A stretch of DNA of 64,000 bases from Pseudobowmanella zhangzhouensis. Lineage in GTDB: Bacteria; Pseudomonadota; Gammaproteobacteria; Enterobacterales; Alteromonadaceae. The notes under the pieces are model-generated. The model did not search any database. It was not told where the DNA came from and worked only from the letters and a program-made list of their open reading frames with translations. Position numbers and translations under genes: made by a program. Numbering within the stretch: position 1 is the first letter of the stretch; each line of letters opens with the position of its first letter. The stretch covers positions 62,001 to 126,000 of the forward strand of contig NZ_JBHSYO010000008.1 of the NCBI RefSeq assembly GCF_042662685.1, in the 5' to 3' direction. This document shows, piece after piece, positions 18,028 through 26,254 of the stretch.

Positions 18028-18124
18028 AACCAGTTTGTTAAATTTTTACAGATTTCACCTGCTGACTGGACATCCGCCACCGACCCCGATATAACCTAAC
18101 TCATCCGACCAGAAGAGACTTTTC

Positions 18125-18916
18125 ATGCATATTGACGAACTATTGCACCAGGTTGCGCATAACCCGGCCGAGTTAATCTTACCCAAAGACTGGACCCAGG
18201 GACGCACCGCATTTGGCGGGATCAGTGCGGCCATGGTGTACCAGGCCATGCGCGAACAGGTTGAGCCGACACGTTTCCTGCGCTCACTGACCATCAATTT
18301 CGTCGGCCCACTAGAGCCCGAAGTGCCCTTTAGCATCGAGACAGAGTTACTGCGCGAAGGTAAAAATGCCATACAAATGACCGCGCGTGCGATGCAGAAT
18401 GGCAAAGTCGCAGTGTTAGGTGTGGCGCTGTTCGCCGGTGAACGCCAGTCGAAAATCAGTGTGCCGGCCATTTACAGCCATAACATGGCCCTGCCGAAAA
18501 AAGCCAAGTTCATTCCGCAGATTCCCAAAGTCACGCCGAAGTTTTTGAAGCACATGGATTTGGCAGTAGAAGAAGGGCAAATGCCATTTACCGGTAGTAA
18601 GCACGCCCATTTGCATGGCTGGATGCGTTTTACTAAAGCGCCAGCACAAATTAGCGACGCGCACATTATCGCGCTGGCTGATGCCTGGCCACCTGCGCCG
18701 TTACAAATGTTGCGTTGGCCTGCGCCTGCGTCCAGCATGAGTTGGAATCTGGAATTTGTGCATCCGCACCGGCCCATTGCACCAGAAAGCTGGCTGGCTT
18801 ATCAGGTGCAAACCGTACAAGCTGCGGATGGTTATGCGCATACCGAAGCACAGTTGTGGGATCCTGACGGCGAGCTGATTGCGCTGAGCCGTCAGGTGGC
18901 TGGTATTTTCGACTAG
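18125..18916 (+). CDS. Acyl-CoA thioesterase, TesB-like double hotdog
   Basis: A 263-residue protein with two hotdog-like halves. The N-terminal segment DWTQGRTAFGGISAAMVYQAM and the C-terminal WNLEFVHPHRP followed by a long strand region match the TesB-like thioesterase family (often annotated as thioesterase family protein). It is expected to hydrolyse acyl-CoA in the cytoplasm; chain length preference is unknown. The stop codon overlaps by four bases that of the convergent aminopeptidase, and no terminator is visible between them. Confidence 0.85.
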   Translation: MHIDELLHQVAHNPAELILPKDWTQGRTAFGGISAAMVYQAMREQVEPTRFLRSLTINFVGPLEPEVPFSIETELLREGKNAIQMTARAMQNGKVAVLGVALFAGERQSKISVPAIYSHNMALPKKAKFIPQIPKVTPKFLKHMDLAVEEGQMPFTGSKHAHLHGWMRFTKAPAQISDAHIIALADAWPPAPLQMLRWPAPASSMSWNLEFVHPHRPIAPESWLAYQVQTVQAADGYAHTEAQLWDPDGELIALSRQVAGIFD

Positions 18917-20466
18917 TCCAGCAGGTAACGGGCGGCCAGGCACAATACCGGTGCACCGGACGGTTTACCATGTTGCCAGTCCCCGCCCTGTACACCACTG
19001 CCCGCAATATCGATATGAGTATAAGCCAGCGGGTGCTGGCTGTTAATCCCATGCTTATCCAGCCCGGACGCAATGGTCAGAAACGCTTGCGGAAACTGGT
19101 GGCCGCGCGCGGTCACGGCTGACGCAGCGTTGTTACTGGACAGCACATCATCCGCCGCACTGCGTGGTGCCACAAACGCAAAGTCTTCCCTACGCGATCG
19201 GGAAATCTCGCACGGATCGCCAAAATTATCGCCAATAGCAGACAGGCGAGTCGCCTTACCCTGGGCGTGCGCAGGTCCGTTCGACACCAACGCGGTATAA
19301 GGCCCAACCGCACGGGCAGCATGGCCAGTCAGGGTCGCGATACTGAATAATTCCACATGTTCACGCTGCAACGCATCTTCGCGCAGATGCGACAGCAAGT
19401 CGGCCAACACCAGCCGCCCCTCCGCATCGGTATTGCCTATGCGCACATCCACGCCCGCGTGGCAGCGTATAATCTCATCGGCCACTAACGCGTCCGCGCC
19501 GATACTGTTACGTACCAGCCCCAATTCGGCAATCACTTCCAGTCCCTTGGGGGCCAGTCGCCCAACGGTTTTCACAAAACCGGCCACAGCGGCGGCACCG
19601 CCTTTGTCGCGGCTCATGCCAGCCATATGCCCGTCGGTTTTTAAATCCGCCCCACCGGTGTCATACACTACGCCCTTGCCGGCAAATAGCAGGGTTTGTT
19701 TCACCGTGCCTTCGGGTTTGTAGTGCAAACGTACAACACGCGGGTGATGTCTGGCCACATCCATTGAGGCGCGTGCCACAGAAAACAGCAGCGGATAGGT
19801 TTGCTGGATATTGTCCTCTGGCCCCAGCACTTCAACCTGTACCGGCACATCCTTAAACGCTTCCACACAGTATTCAGCGAAGCGAATGGCGCTCATACGC
19901 TCGGGATTGGTGCCACACAGATCCCGCGCCAAGCGCCGACCCTCTTCCACTGCATTGAGCCAATTGGCCTCGTCCTCAGTGACGCCTTGCATGCCAATGA
20001 ATTCAACCGGTTCAATTTCCGCCTCGACCAAGCGTTCACGAGCTTCCAGCGGTTGCCATAGCGCCTGACACGCAGCCAGAAAGGCCACTTGGGCAGCATG
20101 CTGATACTGACTCAGGCTGTCCGGCTTCACCACGACCAACGCCGGACGACGACTGCCCGCGTCACAGGCAACACGAATTGCTTTTTCGGCGGCATCCGCA
20201 TAGCGACGCACATCATCATAATCACGCTCAAGAGGCCCCGTGGGGGCGATCACCAGACGCTGCCCAGGTGCTGCCGCGGCATGCACCAGCACAACCTGCT
20301 TGCCAACGCGTTGATCGATCTGTGCCACAGTGGCGAAGGTTTCCGTCAGTTGCGGGTGTTGACTAAGCAGCCCTTCGGGCCCAAGGTAAATGACGGCATC
20401 ATATTGTTCAATCAGCGTCGACCAATGAGCGTTCGAATCAAAGGCTTGCGCGCGGGGAAATGGCAT
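18913..20466 (-). CDS. M17 family leucyl aminopeptidase
   Basis: A 517-residue cytosolic metallo-aminopeptidase. The C-terminal catalytic domain shows the family's core: VVYDTGGADLKTDG with the catalytic lysine in DLKT, MSRDKGGAAA, and the signature NTDAEGRLVLADLL that supplies metal-binding Asp and Glu and the bicarbonate-site Arg. It diverges from E. coli PepA in detail, for example GADLKTDGHMAGMSRD in place of GISLKP, so it may be a second M17 paralogue and not the PepA/XerA accessory protein. The ATG at 20466 has GGAG six bases upstream and replaces an open but unsupported start at 20496. Confidence 0.9.
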   Translation of the reverse strand: MPFPRAQAFDSNAHWSTLIEQYDAVIYLGPEGLLSQHPQLTETFATVAQIDQRVGKQVVLVHAAAAPGQRLVIAPTGPLERDYDDVRRYADAAEKAIRVACDAGSRRPALVVVKPDSLSQYQHAAQVAFLAACQALWQPLEARERLVEAEIEPVEFIGMQGVTEDEANWLNAVEEGRRLARDLCGTNPERMSAIRFAEYCVEAFKDVPVQVEVLGPEDNIQQTYPLLFSVARASMDVARHHPRVVRLHYKPEGTVKQTLLFAGKGVVYDTGGADLKTDGHMAGMSRDKGGAAAVAGFVKTVGRLAPKGLEVIAELGLVRNSIGADALVADEIIRCHAGVDVRIGNTDAEGRLVLADLLSHLREDALQREHVELFSIATLTGHAARAVGPYTALVSNGPAHAQGKATRLSAIGDNFGDPCEISRSRREDFAFVAPRSAADDVLSSNNAASAVTARGHQFPQAFLTIASGLDKHGINSQHPLAYTHIDIAGSGVQGGDWQHGKPSGAPVLCLAARYLLD

Positions 20467-20538
20467 AGGAATCTCCTGCAAGGATAAAAGCGGCATGTAG
20501 TGTACGCATAAAGTAGCAAAATCTGCTCCACTATGCGT

Positions 20539-21603
20539 TTAATTATCTGAATCCAAAGGTAAATCCAACTGCACACTGGCGTGCTGTGTCGGCAGCCCTA
20601 CGGTGATACCGACCAATCGGATACGTCGCCCCTGTTGACGGGTCAGGGCTTCATGCAACAGCCCATCAAAAAAGCCCTGATTTAGCTGTGTCTGGCGATG
20701 CTCTACCGTGGTTTGCTGAAAATCAGAAAATTTTAATTTCAATCCCTGGGTGTGGATGGCAGCAGAGCCGGTGGCCTTTTGCAGACGTTGCTGTAACTTA
20801 GGAAACAAGCGCTCCACCACCTGCCAACACTCCTCAAAACTGGCAATATCCTCCGCCAGCGTGGTTTCAACGCCGACCGATTTGCGCTGGCGCTGATTAT
20901 TGACGCTGCGCTGATCAATCCCATGGCTACGCTCCCACAGCACAGGTCCAAATTTCCCAAATCGTTGCAGGAGTTTTTCCAGTGGGTAATCACGGACATC
21001 CTGACACGTGTGCAAGCCCATGGATGCCAGCTTATCCGCCGTGACCTTTCCCACTCCGGGAATTTTTTTCAGTGGGAGCTGGCGCACAAACTGATCATGC
21101 ATGGCCGGGGTGATGACACACAGGCCATTGGGTTTGTTTTCATCGCTGGCGATCTTGGCGACAAACTTACAGGAAGCGACCCCAGCCGAGGCAGTCAATT
21201 GGGTCTCATGAAAGATACGCTGGCGGATTTCCTCGGCAATGCGGGTGGCACTGCCCTGATGTCGCGTACAGTCTGTGACATCCAGATACGCTTCATCCAG
21301 GCTCAGGGGCTCGATTTTATCGGTATAGTCGGCGAAGATAGCGCGAATCTGGCGAGATACCTGCTGATACACGTCCATCCGGCCTTTCACCAGTACCAGC
21401 TGCGGACATAATTTGAGTGCTTGTCCGGTCGGCATCGCCGAGCGCACCCCAAAGGCTCTTGCCTGATAATTACAGGTACTGATCACGCCACGTTTTTCGC
21501 GCGAACCGCCCACCGCAATAGGCACATTACGCAACGAGGGATCGTCGCGCATTTCTACCGCGGCGTAGAAGCAATCCATATCGATGTGGATAATCTTGCG
21601 CAT
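20539..21603 (-). CDS. dinB: DNA polymerase IV
   Basis: Y-family translesion polymerase of 354 residues. Metal ligands are Asp8 (IHIDMDCFY), Asp103 and Glu104 (SLDEAYLDVT). The steric-gate position 13 is tyrosine instead of the phenylalanine of E. coli. The helix-hairpin-helix segment IPGVGKVTADKLASMG and the little-finger domain follow. The C-terminal QLDLPL fits the beta-clamp binding consensus QLxLxL. A perfect CTGT-N8-ACAG LexA box lies 11 bases upstream of the start codon, so SOS induction is expected. As in Vibrio, dinB follows nqr-apbE-nqrM. Confidence 0.97.
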   Translation of the reverse strand: MRKIIHIDMDCFYAAVEMRDDPSLRNVPIAVGGSREKRGVISTCNYQARAFGVRSAMPTGQALKLCPQLVLVKGRMDVYQQVSRQIRAIFADYTDKIEPLSLDEAYLDVTDCTRHQGSATRIAEEIRQRIFHETQLTASAGVASCKFVAKIASDENKPNGLCVITPAMHDQFVRQLPLKKIPGVGKVTADKLASMGLHTCQDVRDYPLEKLLQRFGKFGPVLWERSHGIDQRSVNNQRQRKSVGVETTLAEDIASFEECWQVVERLFPKLQQRLQKATGSAAIHTQGLKLKFSDFQQTTVEHRQTQLNQGFFDGLLHEALTRQQGRRIRLVGITVGLPTQHASVQLDLPLDSDN

Positions 21604-21613
21604 TGGACAAACA

Positions 21614-21629
21614 CTGTTTTTACATACAG
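21614..21629. promoter_or_regulatory. LexA (SOS) box of dinB
   Basis: CTGTTTTTACATACAG matches the gammaproteobacterial LexA consensus CTGT-N8-ACAG exactly and lies 11-26 bases before the dinB start codon, where bound LexA would block transcription. Confidence 0.88.
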
Positions 21630-21657
21630 TTATTTTGCAGGGTGCTGAAAAATAATC

Positions 21658-21688
21658 AATAAAAAACCGCCTGATGGCGGCTTTTTAG
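21658..21688 (-). terminator. Terminator after nqrM
   Basis: The stem CCGCC/GGCGG with loop TGAT is flanked by T-runs in both orientations. It lies directly after the nqrM stop and before the dinB promoter region, separating the two transcripts. Confidence 0.88.
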
Positions 21689-21922
21689 TTAAATAATTTT
21701 ATTGTCCTGCCACTCTTTGAGTTTGGCGGCACGAGCCTGCTCACGGGCGAGACGGGCTTTCTTGCGGTCACAAGGCTCAGGGCAATCACAGGCCTTTTCG
21801 ATGCCCAGTGCGCCTAACCCACCACAACTTCCGGAGATAGATTTACGTTGAATCATATAGCCAACGGCCATAATCACAATCACAACGACAAAGGCAACAA
21901 AGGTCAGAACAAAAGTACTCAC
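21689..21922 (-). CDS. nqrM: Na+-NQR maturation protein NqrM
   Basis: A 77-residue protein with one membrane helix (about 4-24) and four cysteines, Cys33, Cys45, Cys47 and Cys51 (GSCGGLG and ACDCPEPC). This is the NqrM (former DUF539) signature. NqrM is required for Na+-NQR assembly, and the cysteines are thought to deliver iron for the centre between NqrD and NqrE. It lies three bases downstream of apbE, in the order nqrABCDEF-apbE-nqrM known from Vibrio. A charged tail (about 53-72) follows the cysteine cluster. Confidence 0.95.
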   Translation of the reverse strand: MSTFVLTFVAFVVVIVIMAVGYMIQRKSISGSCGGLGALGIEKACDCPEPCDRKKARLAREQARAAKLKEWQDNKII

Positions 21923-21925
21923 GGG

Positions 21926-22939
21926 TTAACTACCTGGCTTACGTAAATAGGGCTCAAATCGGGGGCTATTATACGCGTGAAATTCGCCATTTTCCCGCTT
22001 TATCAACAATACCGCGAGATCTTGTTGTGCGGCGAATTCCAGCGCCCGATCAAAGCCCATCACCATCAGAGCGGTTGCCAGACCATCTGCCGTCATACAC
22101 GACGGGTGCACCACCGTGACGGAAACCAGATTGTGCTGAATTGGCTTGCCCGTAGTGGGGTCGATCAGGTGTGAATATCGCAGTCCGTCTTCTTCAAAGT
22201 AATTACGGTAATCCCCTGAGGTGGCAATGCCATTATCGCCCACACTGATAATTTCCTGTACCGCACGCTCTGCCGTAACCGGCTTTTCCACCGCTACGCG
22301 CCACTCACTGCCATCGGCTTTACGCCCTGCCAGACGCATTTCACCGCCTATCTCTACCAGATAATTGTGGATATTGTGGCTGGCAAGGATCTCCGCCACC
22401 ACATCCACTCCCCAGCCTTTGGCGATGGTAGACAAGTCCACATACAAATCGTCATGCAGCTTAGTCAGCGTGTGATCGTCTAATTGCAGAAACTGCAGGC
22501 CAGTGCGCGCCTTGGTTTCTGCGATGAGTTCATCGCTGGGTACTTTCTCAGGCTTCGCGTTGGGGCCAAACCCCCACAGATTAACTAACGGGCCAACCGT
22601 CACATCCAATACCCCACCGGTTAACTCACCGAGACGAATCGCTTCGCGAATCACCGTGGCCGTCCCGTCAGACACCTGCATAGGTTCAAACGCAGGACGT
22701 TGATTGAATACCGACAGCTCGGAGGTCGGGTCGTAGGTGGACATTTCTTTGTTTACCTGCACCAGCGCCGCATCGATTTCTGCGTGTAATACGCTTTGTG
22801 CTGGTGAGTCAGGTTCTGCGACCCACTTAATATGGTAGGTCGTGCCCATTGTTCGCCCTTCAATACTGACCTGAGCCTGCTGGGCCGGTGTGCAGCCCGC
22901 AAAAAAAACAATGAATAAAACACTCAACAAGGTTTTCAT
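21926..22939 (-). CDS. apbE: FAD:protein FMN transferase ApbE
   Basis: A 337-residue periplasmic lipoprotein (signal peptide with lipobox FFAGC, lipidated Cys16). The family motifs TMGTTYHIKW, DVTVGPLVNLWGFG, DLSTIAKGWGVD, GIATSGDYRN and TADGLATALMVMG are present. ApbE attaches FMN from FAD through a phosphoester to threonines of NqrB and NqrC, both encoded just upstream with intact SGAT targets. A strong hairpin terminator stands between nqrF and apbE, so apbE and nqrM may depend on read-through or on their own promoter. The ribosome-binding site GGAAG directly follows that terminator. Confidence 0.95.
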   Translation of the reverse strand: MKTLLSVLFIVFFAGCTPAQQAQVSIEGRTMGTTYHIKWVAEPDSPAQSVLHAEIDAALVQVNKEMSTYDPTSELSVFNQRPAFEPMQVSDGTATVIREAIRLGELTGGVLDVTVGPLVNLWGFGPNAKPEKVPSDELIAETKARTGLQFLQLDDHTLTKLHDDLYVDLSTIAKGWGVDVVAEILASHNIHNYLVEIGGEMRLAGRKADGSEWRVAVEKPVTAERAVQEIISVGDNGIATSGDYRNYFEEDGLRYSHLIDPTTGKPIQHNLVSVTVVHPSCMTADGLATALMVMGFDRALEFAAQQDLAVLLIKRENGEFHAYNSPRFEPYLRKPGS

Positions 22940-22953
22940 TTTTTACTTCCATT

Positions 22954-22980
22954 AAAAAAGGGCAGTTAACTGCCCTTTTT
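22954..22980 (-). terminator. Hairpin between nqrF and apbE
   Basis: GGGCAGTT/AACTGCCC is a perfect 16-base palindrome with A and T runs on its two sides. It lies after the nqrF stop and within 41 bases of the apbE start, so it probably sets a lower level of apbE-nqrM against nqrA-F. Confidence 0.88.
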
Positions 22981-22993
22981 CTAACACGACTGA

Positions 22994-24232
22994 TTAGCCG
23001 CCAAAGTCGTCCAACAGGATGTTTTCGTCTTCAACACCCAGGTTTTTCAACATGTTAATAACCGCAGCGTTCATCATAGGAGGTCCACACATGTAGAACT
23101 CACAGTCTTCAGGTGCCGGGTGATCCTTCAGGTAGTTTTCAAACAACACATTGTGGATGAAACCTGTGTAACCTTCCCAGTTATCTTCTGGCTGAGGATC
23201 AGACAAGGCCACGTGCCACTCAAAGTTGTCATTTTCGGCCGCCAGCATATCGAAATCTTCTACATAGAACATTTCGCGCTTAGAACGGGCACCGTACCAG
23301 AAGCTCATCTTACGAGAGGACTTCAGACGACGCAGCTGGTCGAAAATGTGTGAACGCATTGGCGCCATACCCGCACCACCACCGACGAATACCATTTCTG
23401 CGTCAGTGTCTTTGGCAAAGAATTCACCGAATGGACCAGAAATTGTCACCTTGTCACCGGGCTTCAGGCTCCAGATATAAGACGACATCTTACCGGCTGG
23501 CAGGCTCAGATTATTAGGCGGCGGCGTAGCGATACGCACGTTCAGCATAATAATACCTTTCTCTTCCGGGTAGTTGGCCATGGAGTAAGCACGGATGGTT
23601 TCGTCATCAACTTTTGACTCAATGTTGAAGAAACCAAAACGTTCCCAGTCACCACGATATTCGGCAGGAATATCGAACTCTTTGTACTTAACATGGTGCG
23701 CTGGCGCTTCGATCTGAATGTAACCACCGGCACGGAAAGGTACGTCTTCGCCTTCCGGGATGCCTAATTTCAGCTCTTTAATGAAGGTGGCCTTGTTGTC
23801 GTTAGAGATAACGGTACATTCCCACTTCTTGATGCCGAAGATTTCTTCTTCTAGCTCAATCTTCATATCTTGCTTCACAGCGACCTGACAGCTTAAGCGA
23901 CAGCCTTCACGGGCTTCACGCTTAGAGATGTGGTCCAGCTCGGTTGGCAGGATTTCACCGCCGCCCTCATGAATATGTACTCGACACTGACCACATGAAC
24001 CACCGCCACCACAGGCAGAGGATACGAAGATGCCAGCATTGGCCAGTGCGCCCAGCAGCTTACTGCCAGGTTGCGCGGTAATGGCTTTATTTGGATCGTC
24101 GTTGATCAGGATAGTCACATCACCGGTAGGGACCAGTTTGGACTTGGCGAAAGCGATAATCATCACCAACACCACAACGATGGCGATGAACATGCCAACG
24201 CCCAGGTAAATCTCAGTTGGGTTATCAAACAT
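22994..24232 (-). CDS. nqrF: Na+-translocating NADH:quinone reductase subunit F
   Basis: NADH-oxidising subunit of Na+-NQR, 412 residues (Vibrio about 408). One N-terminal membrane helix (about 9-29) is followed by a ferredoxin domain with cluster cysteines Cys74, Cys80 and Cys83 (CGGGGSCGQC) and Cys115 (CRLSCQ, with an extra Cys111). Then comes a ferredoxin-reductase module with the FAD motif RAYSMANYPEE and the NADH motif GGGAGMAPMRSH, ending in the conserved LLDDFGG. It takes a hydride from NADH and passes electrons through FAD and the 2Fe-2S centre. Last of the six nqr structural genes. Confidence 0.98.
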   Translation of the reverse strand: MFDNPTEIYLGVGMFIAIVVVLVMIIAFAKSKLVPTGDVTILINDDPNKAITAQPGSKLLGALANAGIFVSSACGGGGSCGQCRVHIHEGGGEILPTELDHISKREAREGCRLSCQVAVKQDMKIELEEEIFGIKKWECTVISNDNKATFIKELKLGIPEGEDVPFRAGGYIQIEAPAHHVKYKEFDIPAEYRGDWERFGFFNIESKVDDETIRAYSMANYPEEKGIIMLNVRIATPPPNNLSLPAGKMSSYIWSLKPGDKVTISGPFGEFFAKDTDAEMVFVGGGAGMAPMRSHIFDQLRRLKSSRKMSFWYGARSKREMFYVEDFDMLAAENDNFEWHVALSDPQPEDNWEGYTGFIHNVLFENYLKDHPAPEDCEFYMCGPPMMNAAVINMLKNLGVEDENILLDDFGG

Positions 24233-24247
24233 ATTAACTCGCCTCGC

Positions 24248-24856
24248 TTACAGAGAAATGCCAGAGAATGACTGGAAGCCCAGTGCCATCAGGCCAGCAG
24301 TAATAAATACTGAGCCCAGGCCGCGAATGCCATCCGGCATGTCGGCATATTTGAGTTTTTCACGCACTGCAGCAAGCAAAACAATAGCAATTGCCCAGCC
24401 CATACCGCTGCCGAAACCATAGAAAATACTTTCAGTAAAATCGTAATTACGCTGAATCGCGAACGCAACACCACCGAAGATGGCACAGTTTACCGTGATC
24501 AGTGGCAAGAAGATCCCTAACGCGTTGTACAAAGCAGGGAAATACTTATCCAGTGCCATTTCCAGAATCTGTACCAATGCAGCAATAACGCCGATAAAGG
24601 TCAGGAAGTTCAGGAAGCTCAGATCAGTATCAGGAAAGCCAGCCCATTCCAGTGCACCCGGCGCCAGGAACGTAGAGTAGATAACCTGGTTTGCCGGTAC
24701 AGAGATGGTCAATACCACCACAACCGCGATACCCAGACCCATGGCAGTTTTTACTTTCTTGGACACGGCTAGGAAAGTACACATACCCAGAAAGAAGGTC
24801 AGTGCCATGTTTTCGACGAAAACGGCACGTACCAGCAGATTAATATAATGTTCCAT
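24248..24856 (-). CDS. nqrE: Na+-translocating NADH:quinone reductase subunit E
   Basis: A 202-residue membrane subunit with six predicted helices in an inverted repeat, homologous to RnfA. Cys26 (LGMCTF) and Cys124 (TVNCAIFGG) are the conserved cysteines that, with a pair in NqrD, hold the intramembrane iron centre. It lies three bases after nqrD and 15 bases before nqrF on the same strand. Confidence 0.98.
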   Translation of the reverse strand: MEHYINLLVRAVFVENMALTFFLGMCTFLAVSKKVKTAMGLGIAVVVVLTISVPANQVIYSTFLAPGALEWAGFPDTDLSFLNFLTFIGVIAALVQILEMALDKYFPALYNALGIFLPLITVNCAIFGGVAFAIQRNYDFTESIFYGFGSGMGWAIAIVLLAAVREKLKYADMPDGIRGLGSVFITAGLMALGFQSFSGISL

Positions 24857-24859
24857 TGA

Positions 24860-25492
24860 TTACTCCTTCGCCTCAACCTGCTCTTTCTTGAAGGTACGGA
24901 TAACCCAAATCAGGCCTCCGATCAGGAAGAAAGAACTGAATGGCAGAATCAACAAACCGTTAGCCTGATACCAGCCGCCGTTTTGTACCAAAGGCAGAAT
25001 TTCAAAGCCCAGCAAAGTACCGAAACCGAACAGTTCTTTGACGATACCTACGATCACCAGCACGAATGAATAACCTAAACCGTTACCGATACCATCCAGG
25101 AAGCTCATCATAGGTGGCGACTTCATTGCAAAGGCTTCCGCACGACCCATTACGATACAGTTAGTGATGATCAGGCCAACAAACACCGATAATTGCTTAG
25201 AGATTTCATAGCTGTAGGCTTTGAGGATTTGGTCAACAACGATTACCAGCGACGCGATAATGGTCATCTGCACGATGATTCGTACGCTTGATGGAATGAT
25301 GTTGCGAATCAATGAAATAAACAGGTTAGAAAACGCCGTCACTGAAGTCAGTGCCAGCGACATAACCAACGCTGTTTCCAGCTTTGTGGTTACTGCCAAG
25401 GCAGAACACACACCCAAAATTTGCAGGGCAATCGGGTTATTGTCCAGGATCGGCCCGAACAATACCTTTTTCATTTCTTTAGTATCAGCCAT
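24860..25492 (-). CDS. nqrD: Na+-translocating NADH:quinone reductase subunit D
   Basis: A 210-residue membrane subunit homologous to RnfE, pseudo-symmetric partner of NqrE. The start is set at the ATG at 25492: GAGG lies seven bases upstream, and this numbering puts the conserved cysteines at Cys29 (LGVCSAL) and Cys112 (TNCIVMGRAEA), the same numbers as in Vibrio cholerae. A GTG directly before it (25495) is the alternative. It holds the iron centre jointly with NqrE. Confidence 0.98.
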   Translation of the reverse strand: MADTKEMKKVLFGPILDNNPIALQILGVCSALAVTTKLETALVMSLALTSVTAFSNLFISLIRNIIPSSVRIIVQMTIIASLVIVVDQILKAYSYEISKQLSVFVGLIITNCIVMGRAEAFAMKSPPMMSFLDGIGNGLGYSFVLVIVGIVKELFGFGTLLGFEILPLVQNGGWYQANGLLILPFSSFFLIGGLIWVIRTFKKEQVEAKE

Positions 25493-25495
25493 CAC

Positions 25496-26254
25496 TTAGC
25501 CTCGCTTCATCTTTTTCAGGTATGGACCAAAGCCATTTTCGCCCAGCCAATATTGCAACTGGTTATCCACTCCATTGCTGGTCAATGTAGCGCCTGAGAG
25601 TCCATCTACTGCATAAGGATTATTCTCACCGGCATTCTTCTTGACGGTAATAGCAACCTCGTCACCGTTAAAAATTTGCTTACCGTCCCATTTCGCTTTC
25701 CAGCTAGGGTTAAGCACTTCGCCCCCCAGTCCAGGGGTTTCCTTTTGCTGATAATAGACCAGCTCGCGAATGGTTTGTGCATCGGCATCTAATGATAAAA
25801 ATGCATACATTAGATCCCACAGGCCACTACCATAAACAGGCAATACTATGCGTTGCAGTTCACCCTGATCGGATTTAACCAAATACACACTGGCCACATT
25901 AGGGCGTCGGTTGATTCCAGCAGTGTCAGGCAATGGCTTAATACTGTTTTCCTGCTTACGCGCCTTTGGACCAAACATGTCGTAATCCGGGTATGGCGCA
26001 TCAACATATTCACCAGTTTCCAGATCAACAAACTTCTCTTCTACATACTTGTTATACGTAGCAGCGATGTCGCCCTTGGCTTGTGCCAGTAAACCTGCGG
26101 CTTCAAGTATATTGGTCTGCTTATCCAGCTGAGCATTTTTTTCCTGCACAGAGCGCAGTCCAACAGCCGAACCAGCAACGACTACCGAACAGACCAGACA
26201 CACCCCCAGCACCACACCAAGGGTTTTTGCGAACGTTTCTTTCTTAGCTGACAC
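25496..26254 (-). CDS. nqrC: Na+-translocating NADH:quinone reductase subunit C
   Basis: A 252-residue subunit with one N-terminal membrane helix and a periplasmic FMN domain. The flavinylation motif is DGLSGATLTS, with Thr223 of SGAT as the expected phosphoester-FMN site (Thr225 in Vibrio). The start is GTG at 26254: GGAGGA lies six bases upstream, and the resulting MSAKKETFAKTL start fits the family. The ORF continues upstream inside nqrB without support. The GTG lies inside the end of nqrB (11-base overlap), which points to translational coupling. Confidence 0.97.
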   Translation of the reverse strand: MSAKKETFAKTLGVVLGVCLVCSVVVAGSAVGLRSVQEKNAQLDKQTNILEAAGLLAQAKGDIAATYNKYVEEKFVDLETGEYVDAPYPDYDMFGPKARKQENSIKPLPDTAGINRRPNVASVYLVKSDQGELQRIVLPVYGSGLWDLMYAFLSLDADAQTIRELVYYQQKETPGLGGEVLNPSWKAKWDGKQIFNGDEVAITVKKNAGENNPYAVDGLSGATLTSNGVDNQLQYWLGENGFGPYLKKMKRG

